Below, in pieces: positions 25,350 to 36,600 of a DNA stretch of 64,000 nt. Position 1 is the first letter of the stretch. Each line of letters opens with the position of its first letter. Origin of the DNA: Mycolicibacterium rhodesiae NBB3 (GTDB taxonomy: Bacteria; Actinomycetota; Actinomycetes; Mycobacteriales; Mycobacteriaceae); the NCBI RefSeq assembly GCF_000230895.2, contig NC_016604.1, positions 4,712,001 to 4,776,000 on the forward strand, given 5' to 3'. The notes beneath the pieces were generated by a model. The model did not search any database and was not told where the DNA came from. It was given only the letters and a program-made list of their open reading frames with translations. The position numbers and the translations under genes are program-made.

Positions 25350-27112
25350 GCGGTATACCTGCCCGCGGTGTGGCCGTTGACGGCGGCGAGGTGGTTGCGG
25401 TGCGGGGAGGCGATGGCCACCACGGCCATGTCGTCGTGGGTTCGATGGCCGACCCACTGACTGGCGAGCATCATGATTCGTTCGACGACCGCTTCAGCGG
25501 GCATGCCTGCGCATTCGGCCAGCGCGGCCGACAGCCGATCTTCGCCGAAGACGTCCCTCTGAAGCGGCCCGCCGCGCGACTCGGTGACCCCATCGGTGAA
25601 CAGCAGGCACACCTCGCCCGGCGCCAGAGCAGTCTCATAGGACCGCGCCCTGAACTGCGGCAGCGCTCCCACCAGCGTGCCGCGGGTGTCGGCGCGCTCC
25701 AACGTGCCGTCGTGGCGCACGATCATCGGCGCCGGGTGTCCGGCACACGTCAGCCGCAGCAACAGCTGACCGTCGCGGCGGGCGACCGACGCCAGGACCA
25801 CGGTGGCGAAGCGGCTGTTGTCCGGAGACAACAGTGCGCTGTTCAGCAGCTTGAGCACGTCCTCGTGCTTGTCGGCGAGCGGCGCGAGCGCCTGCAGGGT
25901 GTTGCGGATCTTGCCGGTGAGCACGGCCGCATCCAAACCCTTGCCGCAGACGTCACCAAGCACCACGAGCGTCTCATCCTCGGGGGTCGATGCGGGATGG
26001 ACGTCGTAGAAGTCGCCGCCGACTTGTTGGTGGTCTTCTGAGGCCCGGTAACCGCCGGCGAGTTCGAACCCATGCTGGCGATGCAGTTGCGGGGGCATGA
26101 GTTCTCGCATCAAGGTGCGGGTGATGGCGGATTGCTCGCCGTACAGCCGGGCGGCCGACAGCGCCGTACCGGCGCGAGCGGCGAACAACCGCGCGAACAG
26201 CTCCTCACCCTCGCTGAACGCTGTGTGGGAGCTGCGCCGCAAGAGCACCAGTGCGCCGGCGGGCACACCGTGGCCGGGCAGCGGGGTGATCACGACCGAT
26301 CCCACCGGACCGGTGAACTCACGCGGGATCAACCAGGCAGGCAACGTGACGGGATCGATCCACCGCGACGGCACTGGCGGGAACCCGCGCAGCGCCTCGG
26401 CCAGACCTGCGACTTCGGCGGGGTCGGCATCGACGCTGCGGTGCTCGACGGCGCCGGCCGCGACACTGCACACCACCGGGACATGCGGACCGTTCGTCGG
26501 CGCCACCACCACCGCGGCGTCGGCCAGATGGCGTGCGGCCATCTGAACCGTCGCCTCCATGCACCGGTCGAAGTTCAATGACGCCATCAGCACGGCGGAC
26601 GCCTCGTCGAGGAATGTCGCGCGTTCACGCTCGCGCGCGAGGGCCTCCTGGGCGTCCTGCAGGGTGCGGTCGGTGTCCTCGATCAGCCACCATGCGATCT
26701 TGTGGCCGGGCAGCACGGTTGGGCGAGCGGTGAACGCGCGTTGGTCGACGGCGCCGGCCACCACGCCGGCATCTTCGTCCGCATTCGGTTGGGTCTGCAC
26801 GACGTCGTGGTGCGCACGCGAGAGCCAGGACGGTCCAGTCTCTCGAAGGAGGGTTCCGCGTAGCACCTCGGGCAGCAAGGGCTGGGCGAGTGCGCTCACC
26901 GCGCGTACGACACCGGCGCGGTCAACGACGAGCACTGGATGGGGGACATTGGTCCACGCGGCGTCGCGCGCCACGTCGAAGGCGACGGCCTGTTCGCGCA
27001 TTACATCCTTCTGGCGGCATTGCCGCTCGGCGCACAGCGCGCCACAGTCAAGGTGACCGGCGACCACGGTCAGAAGCGAGTCCCTGTTTTCGAGACCGGT
27101 CGCATCGCTCAC
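25346..27112 (-). CDS. PAS/GAF-SpoIIE serine phosphatase
   Basis: A 588-residue signalling phosphatase. A PAS-like region (about residues 50-150, VPHPVLVVDRAGVVRAVS) is followed by a short coiled coil (QDAQEALARERERATFL), a GAF-like domain (about 165-335) and a PP2C/SpoIIE domain (about 360-575). Metal-binding acidic residues are seen in GGDFYDVH, VLGDVCGKGLDAA, FTDGVTES and HDDMAVVAI. Such enzymes dephosphorylate STAS proteins and so activate a sigma factor. The N-terminal 40 residues contain CGALCAERQCR, a Cys cluster that might bind metal. First gene of the operon; ATG 27112 lies about 500 bp from the divergent NRPS start. Confidence 0.85.
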   Translation of the reverse strand: MSDATGLENRDSLLTVVAGHLDCGALCAERQCRQKDVMREQAVAFDVARDAAWTNVPHPVLVVDRAGVVRAVSALAQPLLPEVLRGTLLRETGPSWLSRAHHDVVQTQPNADEDAGVVAGAVDQRAFTARPTVLPGHKIAWWLIEDTDRTLQDAQEALARERERATFLDEASAVLMASLNFDRCMEATVQMAARHLADAAVVVAPTNGPHVPVVCSVAAGAVEHRSVDADPAEVAGLAEALRGFPPVPSRWIDPVTLPAWLIPREFTGPVGSVVITPLPGHGVPAGALVLLRRSSHTAFSEGEELFARLFAARAGTALSAARLYGEQSAITRTLMRELMPPQLHRQHGFELAGGYRASEDHQQVGGDFYDVHPASTPEDETLVVLGDVCGKGLDAAVLTGKIRNTLQALAPLADKHEDVLKLLNSALLSPDNSRFATVVLASVARRDGQLLLRLTCAGHPAPMIVRHDGTLERADTRGTLVGALPQFRARSYETALAPGEVCLLFTDGVTESRGGPLQRDVFGEDRLSAALAECAGMPAEAVVERIMMLASQWVGHRTHDDMAVVAIASPHRNHLAAVNGHTAGRYTA

Positions 27113-27611
27113 TGTATTGGGTGCGGGCGCAAACAGACAGCTTTGTCCGTAATTCGTAAGGAGTTCGGCAGGTCGCGCCTAGTCCCGTTAGCGAACGTAC
27201 GTTGACAACTTGCGAAGCGAATCCTCGTTTTGGAGACAGCTGTCGATAGCGTCGGTAATCTCGGCCTAGGAGGCAGCGAAGAGGCCCGGCGGTGTTCACT
27301 GTCGCAAAGTTTCCGTGTCATAGCCTTGGGGTCAACTAATTTGGCGGAGGCTGTCAATTGGAACCTGTCACCAGTTGTTTGCATTGATCTTGCGTCAATG
27401 GTCCGCGGGTGATTCGACGGAGTTTGTGTACTTAGCAAATATTATCGAGTTAGTCAAACCACATCCCCAACCAGTTGTTCGGCACTACGTTTGTAACAGT
27501 TGACGGGTGTCCGACTGGACGTGTGGCGAACAGGAGCAAGGAACTGTCGACGGCGATACAAGCCCTGCGCCGGAACTCGGACGCGTAATACCGGCGTGGC
27601 GAGGTAGTCGT
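27113..27611. other. divergent intergenic region before the NRPS
   Basis: 499 bp visibly richer in A/T than its neighbours, separating the phosphatase operon from the giant NRPS. TATTAT at 27440-27445 is a plausible -10 for the NRPS, without a convincing -35, and would leave a leader of about 160 nt. ACCAGTTGTT occurs twice in direct orientation, at 27370-27379 and 27470-27479. No gene, riboswitch or clear operator is recognised. Confidence 0.4.
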
Positions 27612-30600
27612 ATGGAGCTTGATAACCCGGACTTTCCGCTTACCCGCGGGCAGCAGGGAATTTGGTTATCGCGGGAGACGGGTCATACCGGCGCCGAATG
27701 GCAACTTGGCCTTTTCGTGCGAATCGAGGGCATGGTTGACCGTGCTGTCCTCGAGCGCGCGATCTGCCAAGCAGTGGCCGAGGCCGAACCCGGCAGGGTC
27801 GGGTTCTTTGAAACGGACGGCCGGGTCCACCAACGCGCGGTCGACTATCCGGACGTGGAGCTGGCCTTCCATGACCTGAGCGGCTCGCCTGATCCGGTGC
27901 TCGAAGCGGAGGCGATCGCGTCTTCGATACGGCGCACACCGATGCCACTTTCCGGGCCGTTGTTCGAATTCGTGCTGTTCCAAACGCATTCGGACGAATT
28001 CTATTTGTTCGCGTGTTGCCACCACATCGCCATCGACGGGATGGGCATGGTGCTGGTGAGTCGCCGCGTCGCGACGATCTACTCGGCGATGGTTTTCGGC
28101 AAGCCGATACCTCCTGCATATTTCGGCTCGCTGCGGGACTTGGTGGGTTACGAGTCAGAATACGAAGCCTCCGCCGAATACCAAGAAGATCAGGAATATT
28201 GGAGCGGCAACCTCCCCACGGAGAACGAAGCTCATTATCCATTGCCTCGCGTCTCGAGCGAGCCGGATTCATACCTGCCTTCGGCGGCGGTTCAATTGGA
28301 CCCGTCCATCGTCGGCCGAATCAAAGAGTTGTCGAAAGCGCTGGGTATCCGCCGGCTTTCGGTCATCACAGCGGTGTGCGCATTGCTGGTACGCGGCCTG
28401 ACCGACAAGGGTTCGGAAGTTGTGCTCGATTTTCCGGTCAGCAGGCGGGTGCGTCCGGAGTCGAAGACGGTGCCCGGGATGTTCGCCGGAGTCGTGCCGC
28501 TGGTGTTGAAGGCGCCGCCGGAGTCGACGGTGGCCGATTTCTGCCGGCGCGTGGACGTGCGAATTCGGGAACTCACCAAGCATCAACGGTTTCCGGTGCA
28601 GACCCTCGAGCGCCCTGGCGGGTTGAACCCGACAAGCAATCGGGTCGTGGTCAACTTCATCCCGTCGAGATTGACGCTTAATCTCGGTGACGCTCCGGCG
28701 ACGGCGACGTATACGAATTTCGGGCCGGTCGGCGACTTCGGACTGTTCTTCCTCGGCGCCGGCGACCAACTCTTCCTGCTGACGGCCGGACCGGGTCTCT
28801 CGTTCCCGAATCTCGACGTCTCGGACGTGGCGGGACGGCTGGAGCGGCTGTTGGCAGCAATGACCGCCGATCCGAGTCAGCGACTGTGCTTTGTTGATTC
28901 ACTCGATGAGGCCGAGTACGCCCGACTGGATCGGATCAGCAACCGCGCGGTGTTGAGTGCGTCGGGGGCCGCCCCGGCGTCGATCACGGCGTTGTTTGCA
29001 GCTCAGGTCGAGAGCGCCCCTGAGGCGGTGGCGCTCACCTTCGAGGGACACTCGATGACCTACCGCGAGGTGGACGAGGCGGCTAACCGGTTGGCGCACT
29101 TGCTGATCGGCCATGAAGCCCGTCCTGGCGCGTTCGTGGGGCTCTTTCTGCCCCGATCGGCTGACGCGATCGTGGCGATCCTTGCGGTGCTCAAGACCGG
29201 GGCGGCGTACCTGCCCATCGACCCCGCGGTACCCGATGCGCGGATCGGGTTCATGCTCGATGATGCCGCAGCCGTCGCGGTTGTCACCACAACGGAGCTG
29301 GCCGGTCGGCTTGGTGGTCACGACGTTGCGGTCGTCGATGTCGACGACCCGGTTGTCGAGACGCTACCCGGTACCGCGTTGCCGGCGCCGGCACCCGACG
29401 ACATCGCGTACCTGATCTACACGTCAGGCACGACCGGGACGCCGAAAGGTGTTGGCGTCAGCCATCAGAACGTCACCCAGCTGCTGAAGTCGTTGCGGGC
29501 CCAACTGCCGACGGGACCGGGACAGGCGTGGTCGCATTGGCACTCCCTGGCTTTCGACGTGTCAGTGTGGGAGATCTGGGGTGCGCTGTTGCACGGCGGC
29601 CGCCTGGTGGTAGTGCCCGAATCAGCAATGACGCCCAACGCTTTTCACGAGCTGCTGGTCAGCGAAAAGGTGACTGTGCTGTGCCAGACCCCGTCCGCGG
29701 TGGGACTGTTGTCTCCCGAGGGACTGGAGTCGACGACGCTGATGGTGGCAGGGGAGGCCTGTCCCACCGCGGTGGTGGATCGGTGGGCTCCGGGCCGGGT
29801 AATGATCAACGCGTACGGCCCCACCGAAACCACGGTGTGTGTGGCCATTTCTGGACCCCTCACAGCCGGTTCGGATGTGGTGCCGATCGGTTCACCGGTA
29901 ACCGGCGCTGCATTGGTTGTGCTCGACAAGTGGTTACGACCGGTACCGGAGGGTGTGATCGGTGAGTTGTATGTGGCCGGTCGTGGCGTCGCAAACGGCT
30001 ATGTGCGTCGGGCCGGCCTGACCGCGTCACGATTTGTGGCGTGCCCCTTCGGAGCACCCGGCACGCGGATGTATCGCACCGGCGATCTGGTGCGGTGGGG
30101 CGAGGACGGGCAACTGCAATACCTGGGCCGTGCCGATGAGCAGGTCAAGATCCGCGGATATCGCATCGAACTCGGTGAAATCCATTCCGTATTGAGCGAT
30201 GTGGATGGAGTCACGCAGGCAGCAGTGATCGCCCGCGAGGACCGCCCGGGTGACAAGCGTATCGTCGGATACGTCACTGGCACAGCAGATCCGATGCAGA
30301 TCCGCAGCATTCTCGCTGAGCGACTGCCGACGTACATGGTGCCGGTCGCGGTGGTCACGGTCGACGCAATCCCGTTGACCGTCAGCGGCAAACTCGACAA
30401 ACGTGCTCTCCCCGCGCCGGAATACGCCTCTGGTGACTACCGGGCGCCAAGTACCGCGATCGAAGAGGCCCTCGCCGACGTCTACGTCCAAGTCCTGGGT
30501 GTCGATCGGGTTGGAGTCGATGACTCCTTCTTCGATCTGGGCGGCGACTCGTTGTCGGCGATGCGTCTAGTCGCGACGGTCAACACCGTTCTCGGCGCAG

Positions 30601-30680
30601 GTCTTTCGGTGCGGATGGTGTTCGAAACACCCACCGTCGCGCAGTTGGCGCCGCGGATCGGCTCGGACGCGCGCAGGCTC
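27612..30680 (+). other. NRPS module 1: starter C - A (aromatic?) - T
   Basis: The first condensation domain has CCHHIAIDGMG (catalytic His at about 28020) and differs clearly from all later C domains, which fits a starter C domain that N-acylates residue 1. The A domain has FDVSVWE, LCQTPSA, LMVAGEA and NAYGPTETTVC, giving the code D-V-W-C-M-A-A-V-C-K by alignment to GrsA. The A-A-V-C-K end resembles Phe/aromatic codes. The T-domain Ser is codon 980. Confidence 0.8.
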
Positions 30681-33600
30681 GAGCCGTTGGTCGCGGTGCA
30701 GCGTCCGGCGGTTGTGCCGCTGTCGTTCGCCCAGAACCGGTTGTGGTTCATCGACCAACTGCAGGGCCCCTCGCCCGTCTACAACATGCCGGTGGCGGTG
30801 CGGCTGCGTGGCCGGCTGAAAATCGACGCGCTGGGTGCGGCGCTGGGGGATGTGGTGGTGCGCCACGAATCTCTGCGCACATTGTTCGCCGCTCCTGACG
30901 GATTACCTGAACAGGTCCTGGTCGAGCCTGATCGCGCCGATTTCGGTTGGGACCTCATCGATGCCACCGGCTGGTCGGTAGACGAGCTGGACCAGACCGT
31001 TGGGGAGGTTGCGAACCGCTCTTTCGATCTCGCGAATGAGATCCCGTTGCGGGCCAAACTCTTCCGCGTCGGCGACGACGAGCACGTCCTGGTAGCGGTC
31101 GCGCATCACATCGCTGCCGACGGGTGGTCGATCACGCCGCTGATCCGTGATGTGGGGACTGCGTACACCAGTCGCAGCGCGGGCCGGATGCCGGACTGGG
31201 CGCCACTGCCGGTGCAATATGCCGATTACACGGTGTGGCAGCGGGCGCAGCTGGGGGATGTGCGTGACCCCGACAGCCTGATCGCCGCTCAACTCGGTTA
31301 TTGGCAGACGGCGTTGGCAGGGATGCCCGAGCGCCTGCAGCTGCCTACCGACCGTCCGTATCCGCCGACCGCAGATCACCGCGGCGCCACAGTGGCCTTC
31401 GATTGGCCGTCCGAAGTGCAGACGCAACTGGCTCGGGTGGCGCGTGCGCACAATGCCACCAGTTTTATGGTGGTGCAGGCCGCGTTGGCGGTGGTGCTGT
31501 GCAAGCTCAGCGGCACAAGCGATGTCGCGGTGGGGTTCCCGATCGCCGGGCGGGGTGATCCTGCGCTCGAGGATCTGGTGGGGTTGTTCGTCAACACACT
31601 CGTACTACGTGTTGATCTGACCGGCCATCCGACCGTTTCCGAGCTGCTGGAACGGGTACGACAGCGTTCCATCGCCGCCTACGAGCACCAAGACGTGCCT
31701 TTCGAGCTCCTGGTTGACCGGCTACAGCCGCGCCGGGACCTGAGCCACCATCCGCTTGTGCAGGTCATGTTGGCCTGGCAGAACTTCGCCGACGATCCGT
31801 CTGCCGCATTGCGCCTGGGCGATGTGCAGGCTTCGGCTCTGGCTCTGGAAACCCGCACCGCGCGAATGGATCTGACGTTTTCGTTGGCCGAACGCTTCAC
31901 GGAGGACGGTGAGCCCGCAGGGATCGGCGGCACCGTGGAGTTCCGCACCGCTGTCTTCGACGCCAGCAGTATCGAGACGCTGATCGGGCGGTTCGAGCGG
32001 GTGCTCGGCGCGATGACCGCCGATCCTGCAAGGCCACTGTCATCGATCGATGTGCTCGACGAGACCGAACACGACCGGCTGGATCAGATCGCCAACCGTG
32101 CCGCGCTGACCCAGTCCCCGCATTCGTCGGTGTCGATTTCGGCGATGTTCTCTGCCCAGGCGGCACGCACTCCCGATGCGGTTGCGGTCAGCTTCGCGGG
32201 CACCTCGACGACCTACCGCGAGCTTGATGAATCAGCTAACCGGTTGGCGCGCTTGCTATCCGACCACGGAGTGCGCTTCGGCGATCGGGTGGCTTTGTTG
32301 TTGCCGCGGTCGGCTGACGCAATTGTGGCGCTGCTGGCTGTCCTCAAGTCCGGGGGTGCCTATCTGCCGATCGACCCCGTCCTGCCCGACGCGCGGGTCG
32401 GCTTCATGCTCAGCGATGCGGCGGCGGTCGCGGTCGTGACGACCTCCGGCCTCCGGTCGCGGCTGGACGGGCACAACCTCCCGGTGATCGAGGTCGATGA
32501 TCCCCGCGTCGAGCAGCAATCCAGCACACCGCTCGCAGGGCCGAAACCCGATGACGTCGCCTACGTGATCTACACCTCGGGGACGACCGGTGTCCCCAAG
32601 GGGGTGGCCGTCAACCACCTCAACGTCACCGAGTTGATGAAGTCCCTGCATGCCGAAGTGCCGCCCGGCGGGGTCTGGACACAGTTCCATTCCCTTGCCT
32701 TCGACTTCTCGGTCTGGGAGATCTTCGGCGCGTTGCTCAGTGGTGGGCGGCTGGTGGTCGTCCCCGACGCGGTGGCGCGCGCACCGGAAGAACTTCACGC
32801 CCTGCTGGTGGCTGAACGGGTCACTGTCCTGAGCCAGACCCCGTCGGCGTTCGATGCCCTGCAGGCCGTCGACGAGCCGGAGGCCCAGCTGTCACTGCAG
32901 ACAGTGGTGTTCGGTGGGGAAGCGCTTCAGCCGCAACGGCTCGCGCCGTGGCTGAAGGTTCACCCGGAGTCTCCACGTCTGATCAACATGTACGGCATCA
33001 CCGAGACCACGGTGCACGTCACGTCGCGAGAGATCGGTGCGAATGACGTTGCGAACACAGTGAGCCCGATCGGTTCGCCGCTGGAACACCTAGGCGTGTG
33101 TGTGCTGGATCAGTGGTTGCGGCCAGTGCCGGCCGGTGTGGTCGGTGATCTGTATGTGGCAGGCCGCAGCGTGGGTGTGGGTTACGTAAAGCGGGCGGGG
33201 TTGACTTCGTCGCGGTTTGTGGCTTGCCCGTTCGGTGCGCCGGGGGCCCGGATGTACCGCACCGGGGATCTCGTGCGTCAGCGCGCTGACGGGCAGCTCG
33301 ATTACCTCGGACGCGCCGATGAGCAGGTCAAGATCCGCGGCTATCGAATTGAACTCGGCGAAATACAGTCCGTATTGGGCGAATTGGACGGTGTCGAGCG
33401 GGCGGTCGTGATCGCCCGCGAGGACCGCCCCGGTGACAAGCGCCTGGTGGGTTACGTCGTGGGCACGGCGGATCCAGCCGGGATTCGTCCGGTGTTGGCC
33501 GACCGGCTACCCGATTACATGATTCCGACTGCGGTTGTGGCGATGGACACGCTGCCGTTGACCATCAACGGCAAACTCGATGTTCGCGCGCTGCCGGCAC

Positions 33601-36600
33601 CGGAGTATCAGGACGCTGCAGAGTACGTTCCGCCAGGCACTGTCGTAGAGGAAGTGCTCGCCGGCATCTTCTCTGACGTCCTCGGTGTCGGGCGGGTCGG
33701 GATCGAGGACTCCTTTTTTGATCTCGGCGGGGATTCGTTATCGGCGATGCGTTTGATCGCCGCGGTCAACACGGGCCTGGATGCCGACCTTTCGGTGCGT
33801 GCAGTGTTCGAGACGTCGACGGTAGCGCAGCTGGCGCAGCGGATCGGTGCGGATGCGCGTCGGCTTGCACCCTTGGTGGCGGTCGAGCGCCCGGCGGTTG
33901 TGCCGCTGTCGTTCGCCCAGAATCGATTGTGGTTCATCGACCAACTGCTTGGCCCTTCGCCGGTCTACCACCTGCCGGTGGCGGCGCGCCTGAGGGGCAA
34001 GCTCGATGTCGAGGCGCTTGGCGCGGCGCTGGCCGATGTAGTGGGCCGTCACGAGTCCTTGCGCACAGTGTTCGCGGCCGTCGATGGTGTTCCGCGGCAA
34101 GTGGTCATCGACATGGATCATGTCGATCTCGGGTGGCGGCTGGTCGATGCGACCGAGTGGTCGACAGCCGAGGTGGAACAGGCTGTCGAAGTAGCGGCAC
34201 TGCAGAGCTTCGACCTTTCCGCCGAGGTGCCCATGCGGGCGAGGCTCTTCCGTCTTGGCGACGATGAGCATGTGTTGGTGGCGGTGGTGCACCACATCGC
34301 TGCCGACGGGTGGTCGATCACCCCGCTGGTCCGAGATTTGAGCATCGCGTATACCAGTCGGTGCGCCGGGAAGGCTCTTGGCTGGGCCGACTTGTCGGTG
34401 CAGTATGTCGACTACGCGCTGTGGCAGCGCGCGCAGCTTGGTGCGTTGGACGACGAAAAGAGCTTGATCGCAGGGCAATTGGCGTACTGGAAGGACATGC
34501 TGGCGGGGATGCCCGGGCGATTGGCGCTGCCCACCGATCGTCCCTACCCACCGGTGGCGGATCATCGAGGCGCCACGGTGGCAATCGAATGGCCATCTGA
34601 GCTGCAGCAGCGGGTTGCTCAGTTGGCGCGTGCGCACAATGCCACCAGTTTCATGGTGATGCAGGCGGCCTTGTCGGTGCTGTTGTCCAAACTCGGAGCG
34701 ACCAGCGATGTGGCGGTCGGGTTCCCGATCGCGGGACGGCGCGATCCCACGCTCGAGGATCTGGTGGGGTTGTTCGTCAACACACTCGTGTTGCGGGTTG
34801 ATTTGGCCGGCAATCCGGCAGTTGCCGATCTTCTGGTGCAGGTTCAACAACGCTCGCTGGCCGCATACGAACACCAGGATGTGCCGTTCGAGGTGCTGGT
34901 GGAGCACCTGAATCCGGACAGGTCGCTGACCCATCATCCGCTGGTCCAGGTGATGCTGGCGTGGCAGAACTTCGCAGGCGATCCGGCTGCGGACCTTGAT
35001 TTGGGTGATCTGCAGGTCACCGCGCTGCCGCTGGAGACCCGTGCCGCGCGAATGGATCTGGCGTTTTCGTTGGCCGAACGCTTCACGGAGGACGGTGAGC
35101 CCGCGGGGATCGGCGGCACTGTGGAGTTCCGCACCGATGTCTTCGACGCCGTCAGCGTCGAGACGCTGATCGCCCGGTTCGAGCGGGTGATCGACGCGAT
35201 GACTGTCGATCCCGCCCGCCCGCTGTCGTCGATCGATGTGCTCGACGAGACCGAACACGCCCGGCTGGATCAGATCGCCAACTGTGCCGCGCTGACCCAG
35301 TCCCCGCATTCGTCGGTGTCGATTTCGGCGTTGTTCTCTGCTCAGGCGGCACGCACTCCCGATGCGGTTGCGGTCAGCTTCTTGGGCACCTCGATGACCT
35401 ACCGCGAGCTTGATGAATCAGCTAACCGGTTGGCGCACTTGCTATCCGATGACGGTGTCGGATCAGGCGATTGTGTTGCACTGTTGTTGCCCCGCTCGGC
35501 TCAGGCGATCGCGGCGATTCTCGCGGCACTCAAGACGGGTGCGGCGTATCTGCCGATCGACCCTGCACTGCCGGATGCGCGGGTCAAGTACATGCTCACC
35601 GATGCCGCGGCGGTCGCGGTGGTAACGACGGCCGGCGTGCGCGCGCGGCTGGATGGGCAGAACCCCCAGGTGATCGATGTCGACGATCCCCGCATTGCTC
35701 AGCAGCCCACCACGGCGTTGCCGGATCCGTCGCCTCGCAACATTGCGTACGTGATCTACACCTCGGGATCCACCGGGACACCGAAGGGGGTGGCAGTCAG
35801 CCACCACGGTGTGGTGCGGCTCTTGGAGTCCCTGGATACCGAGCTGGAGCGCGCAGGGGTCTGGAGTCAAACCCATTCGCCTGCGTTCGACTTCTCTGTC
35901 TGGGAGATCTTCGGCGCGCTGCTGGCCGGCGGCCGATTGGTCATAGTGCCCGACGAGATCGTCCGTGCGCCCGAGGAATTCCACGCGCAGCTGCTAGCCG
36001 AACAGGTCACGGTTTTGAGCCAGACCCCGTCGGCGTTCTATGCCTTACAGGCTGTTGACGGACCGAGTGCGCAGCTGTCGTTGCGCACAGTGATTCTCGG
36101 CGGCGAAGCGCTTGAACCACAGCGACTCCGGGAATGGCTGGACAGCCACCCGGAATCGCCACGGCTGATCAACATGTACGGCATCACCGAGACGACGGTG
36201 CATGCGTCGTTCCGGGAGATCGTCACAAGCGACGCGGACAGCATTGTCAGTCCGATCGGTGTGCCGTTGGCGCATCTCGGCCTCTTAGTGCTGGATCATC
36301 TGTTACAGCCGGTGCCGCCGGGCGTGGCGGGGGAGCTGTATGTGGCCGGCGAGGGACTGGCTGTCGGTTACGTGCGCCGGACGGCATTGACCTCCTCGCG
36401 GTTCGTCGCCTGTCCCTTCGGTGCGCCGGGGGCACGGATGTACCGCAGCGGCGACCTCGTCCGGTGGCGTGGCGATGGCCAGCTCGACTATGTGGGCCGT
36501 GCTGATGAGCAGGTGAAGATCCGCGGGTATCGCATCGAACTCGGCGAAATCCGTGCAGCGTTGGGCGAATTGGAGGGTATCGATCAGGCGGTGGTGATCG

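Noticed and set aside
27202..27230. TTGACA at 27202 as the NRPS -35 element
   Set aside because: No -10-like hexamer lies 16-19 bp downstream, and it is 400 bp from the start codon.
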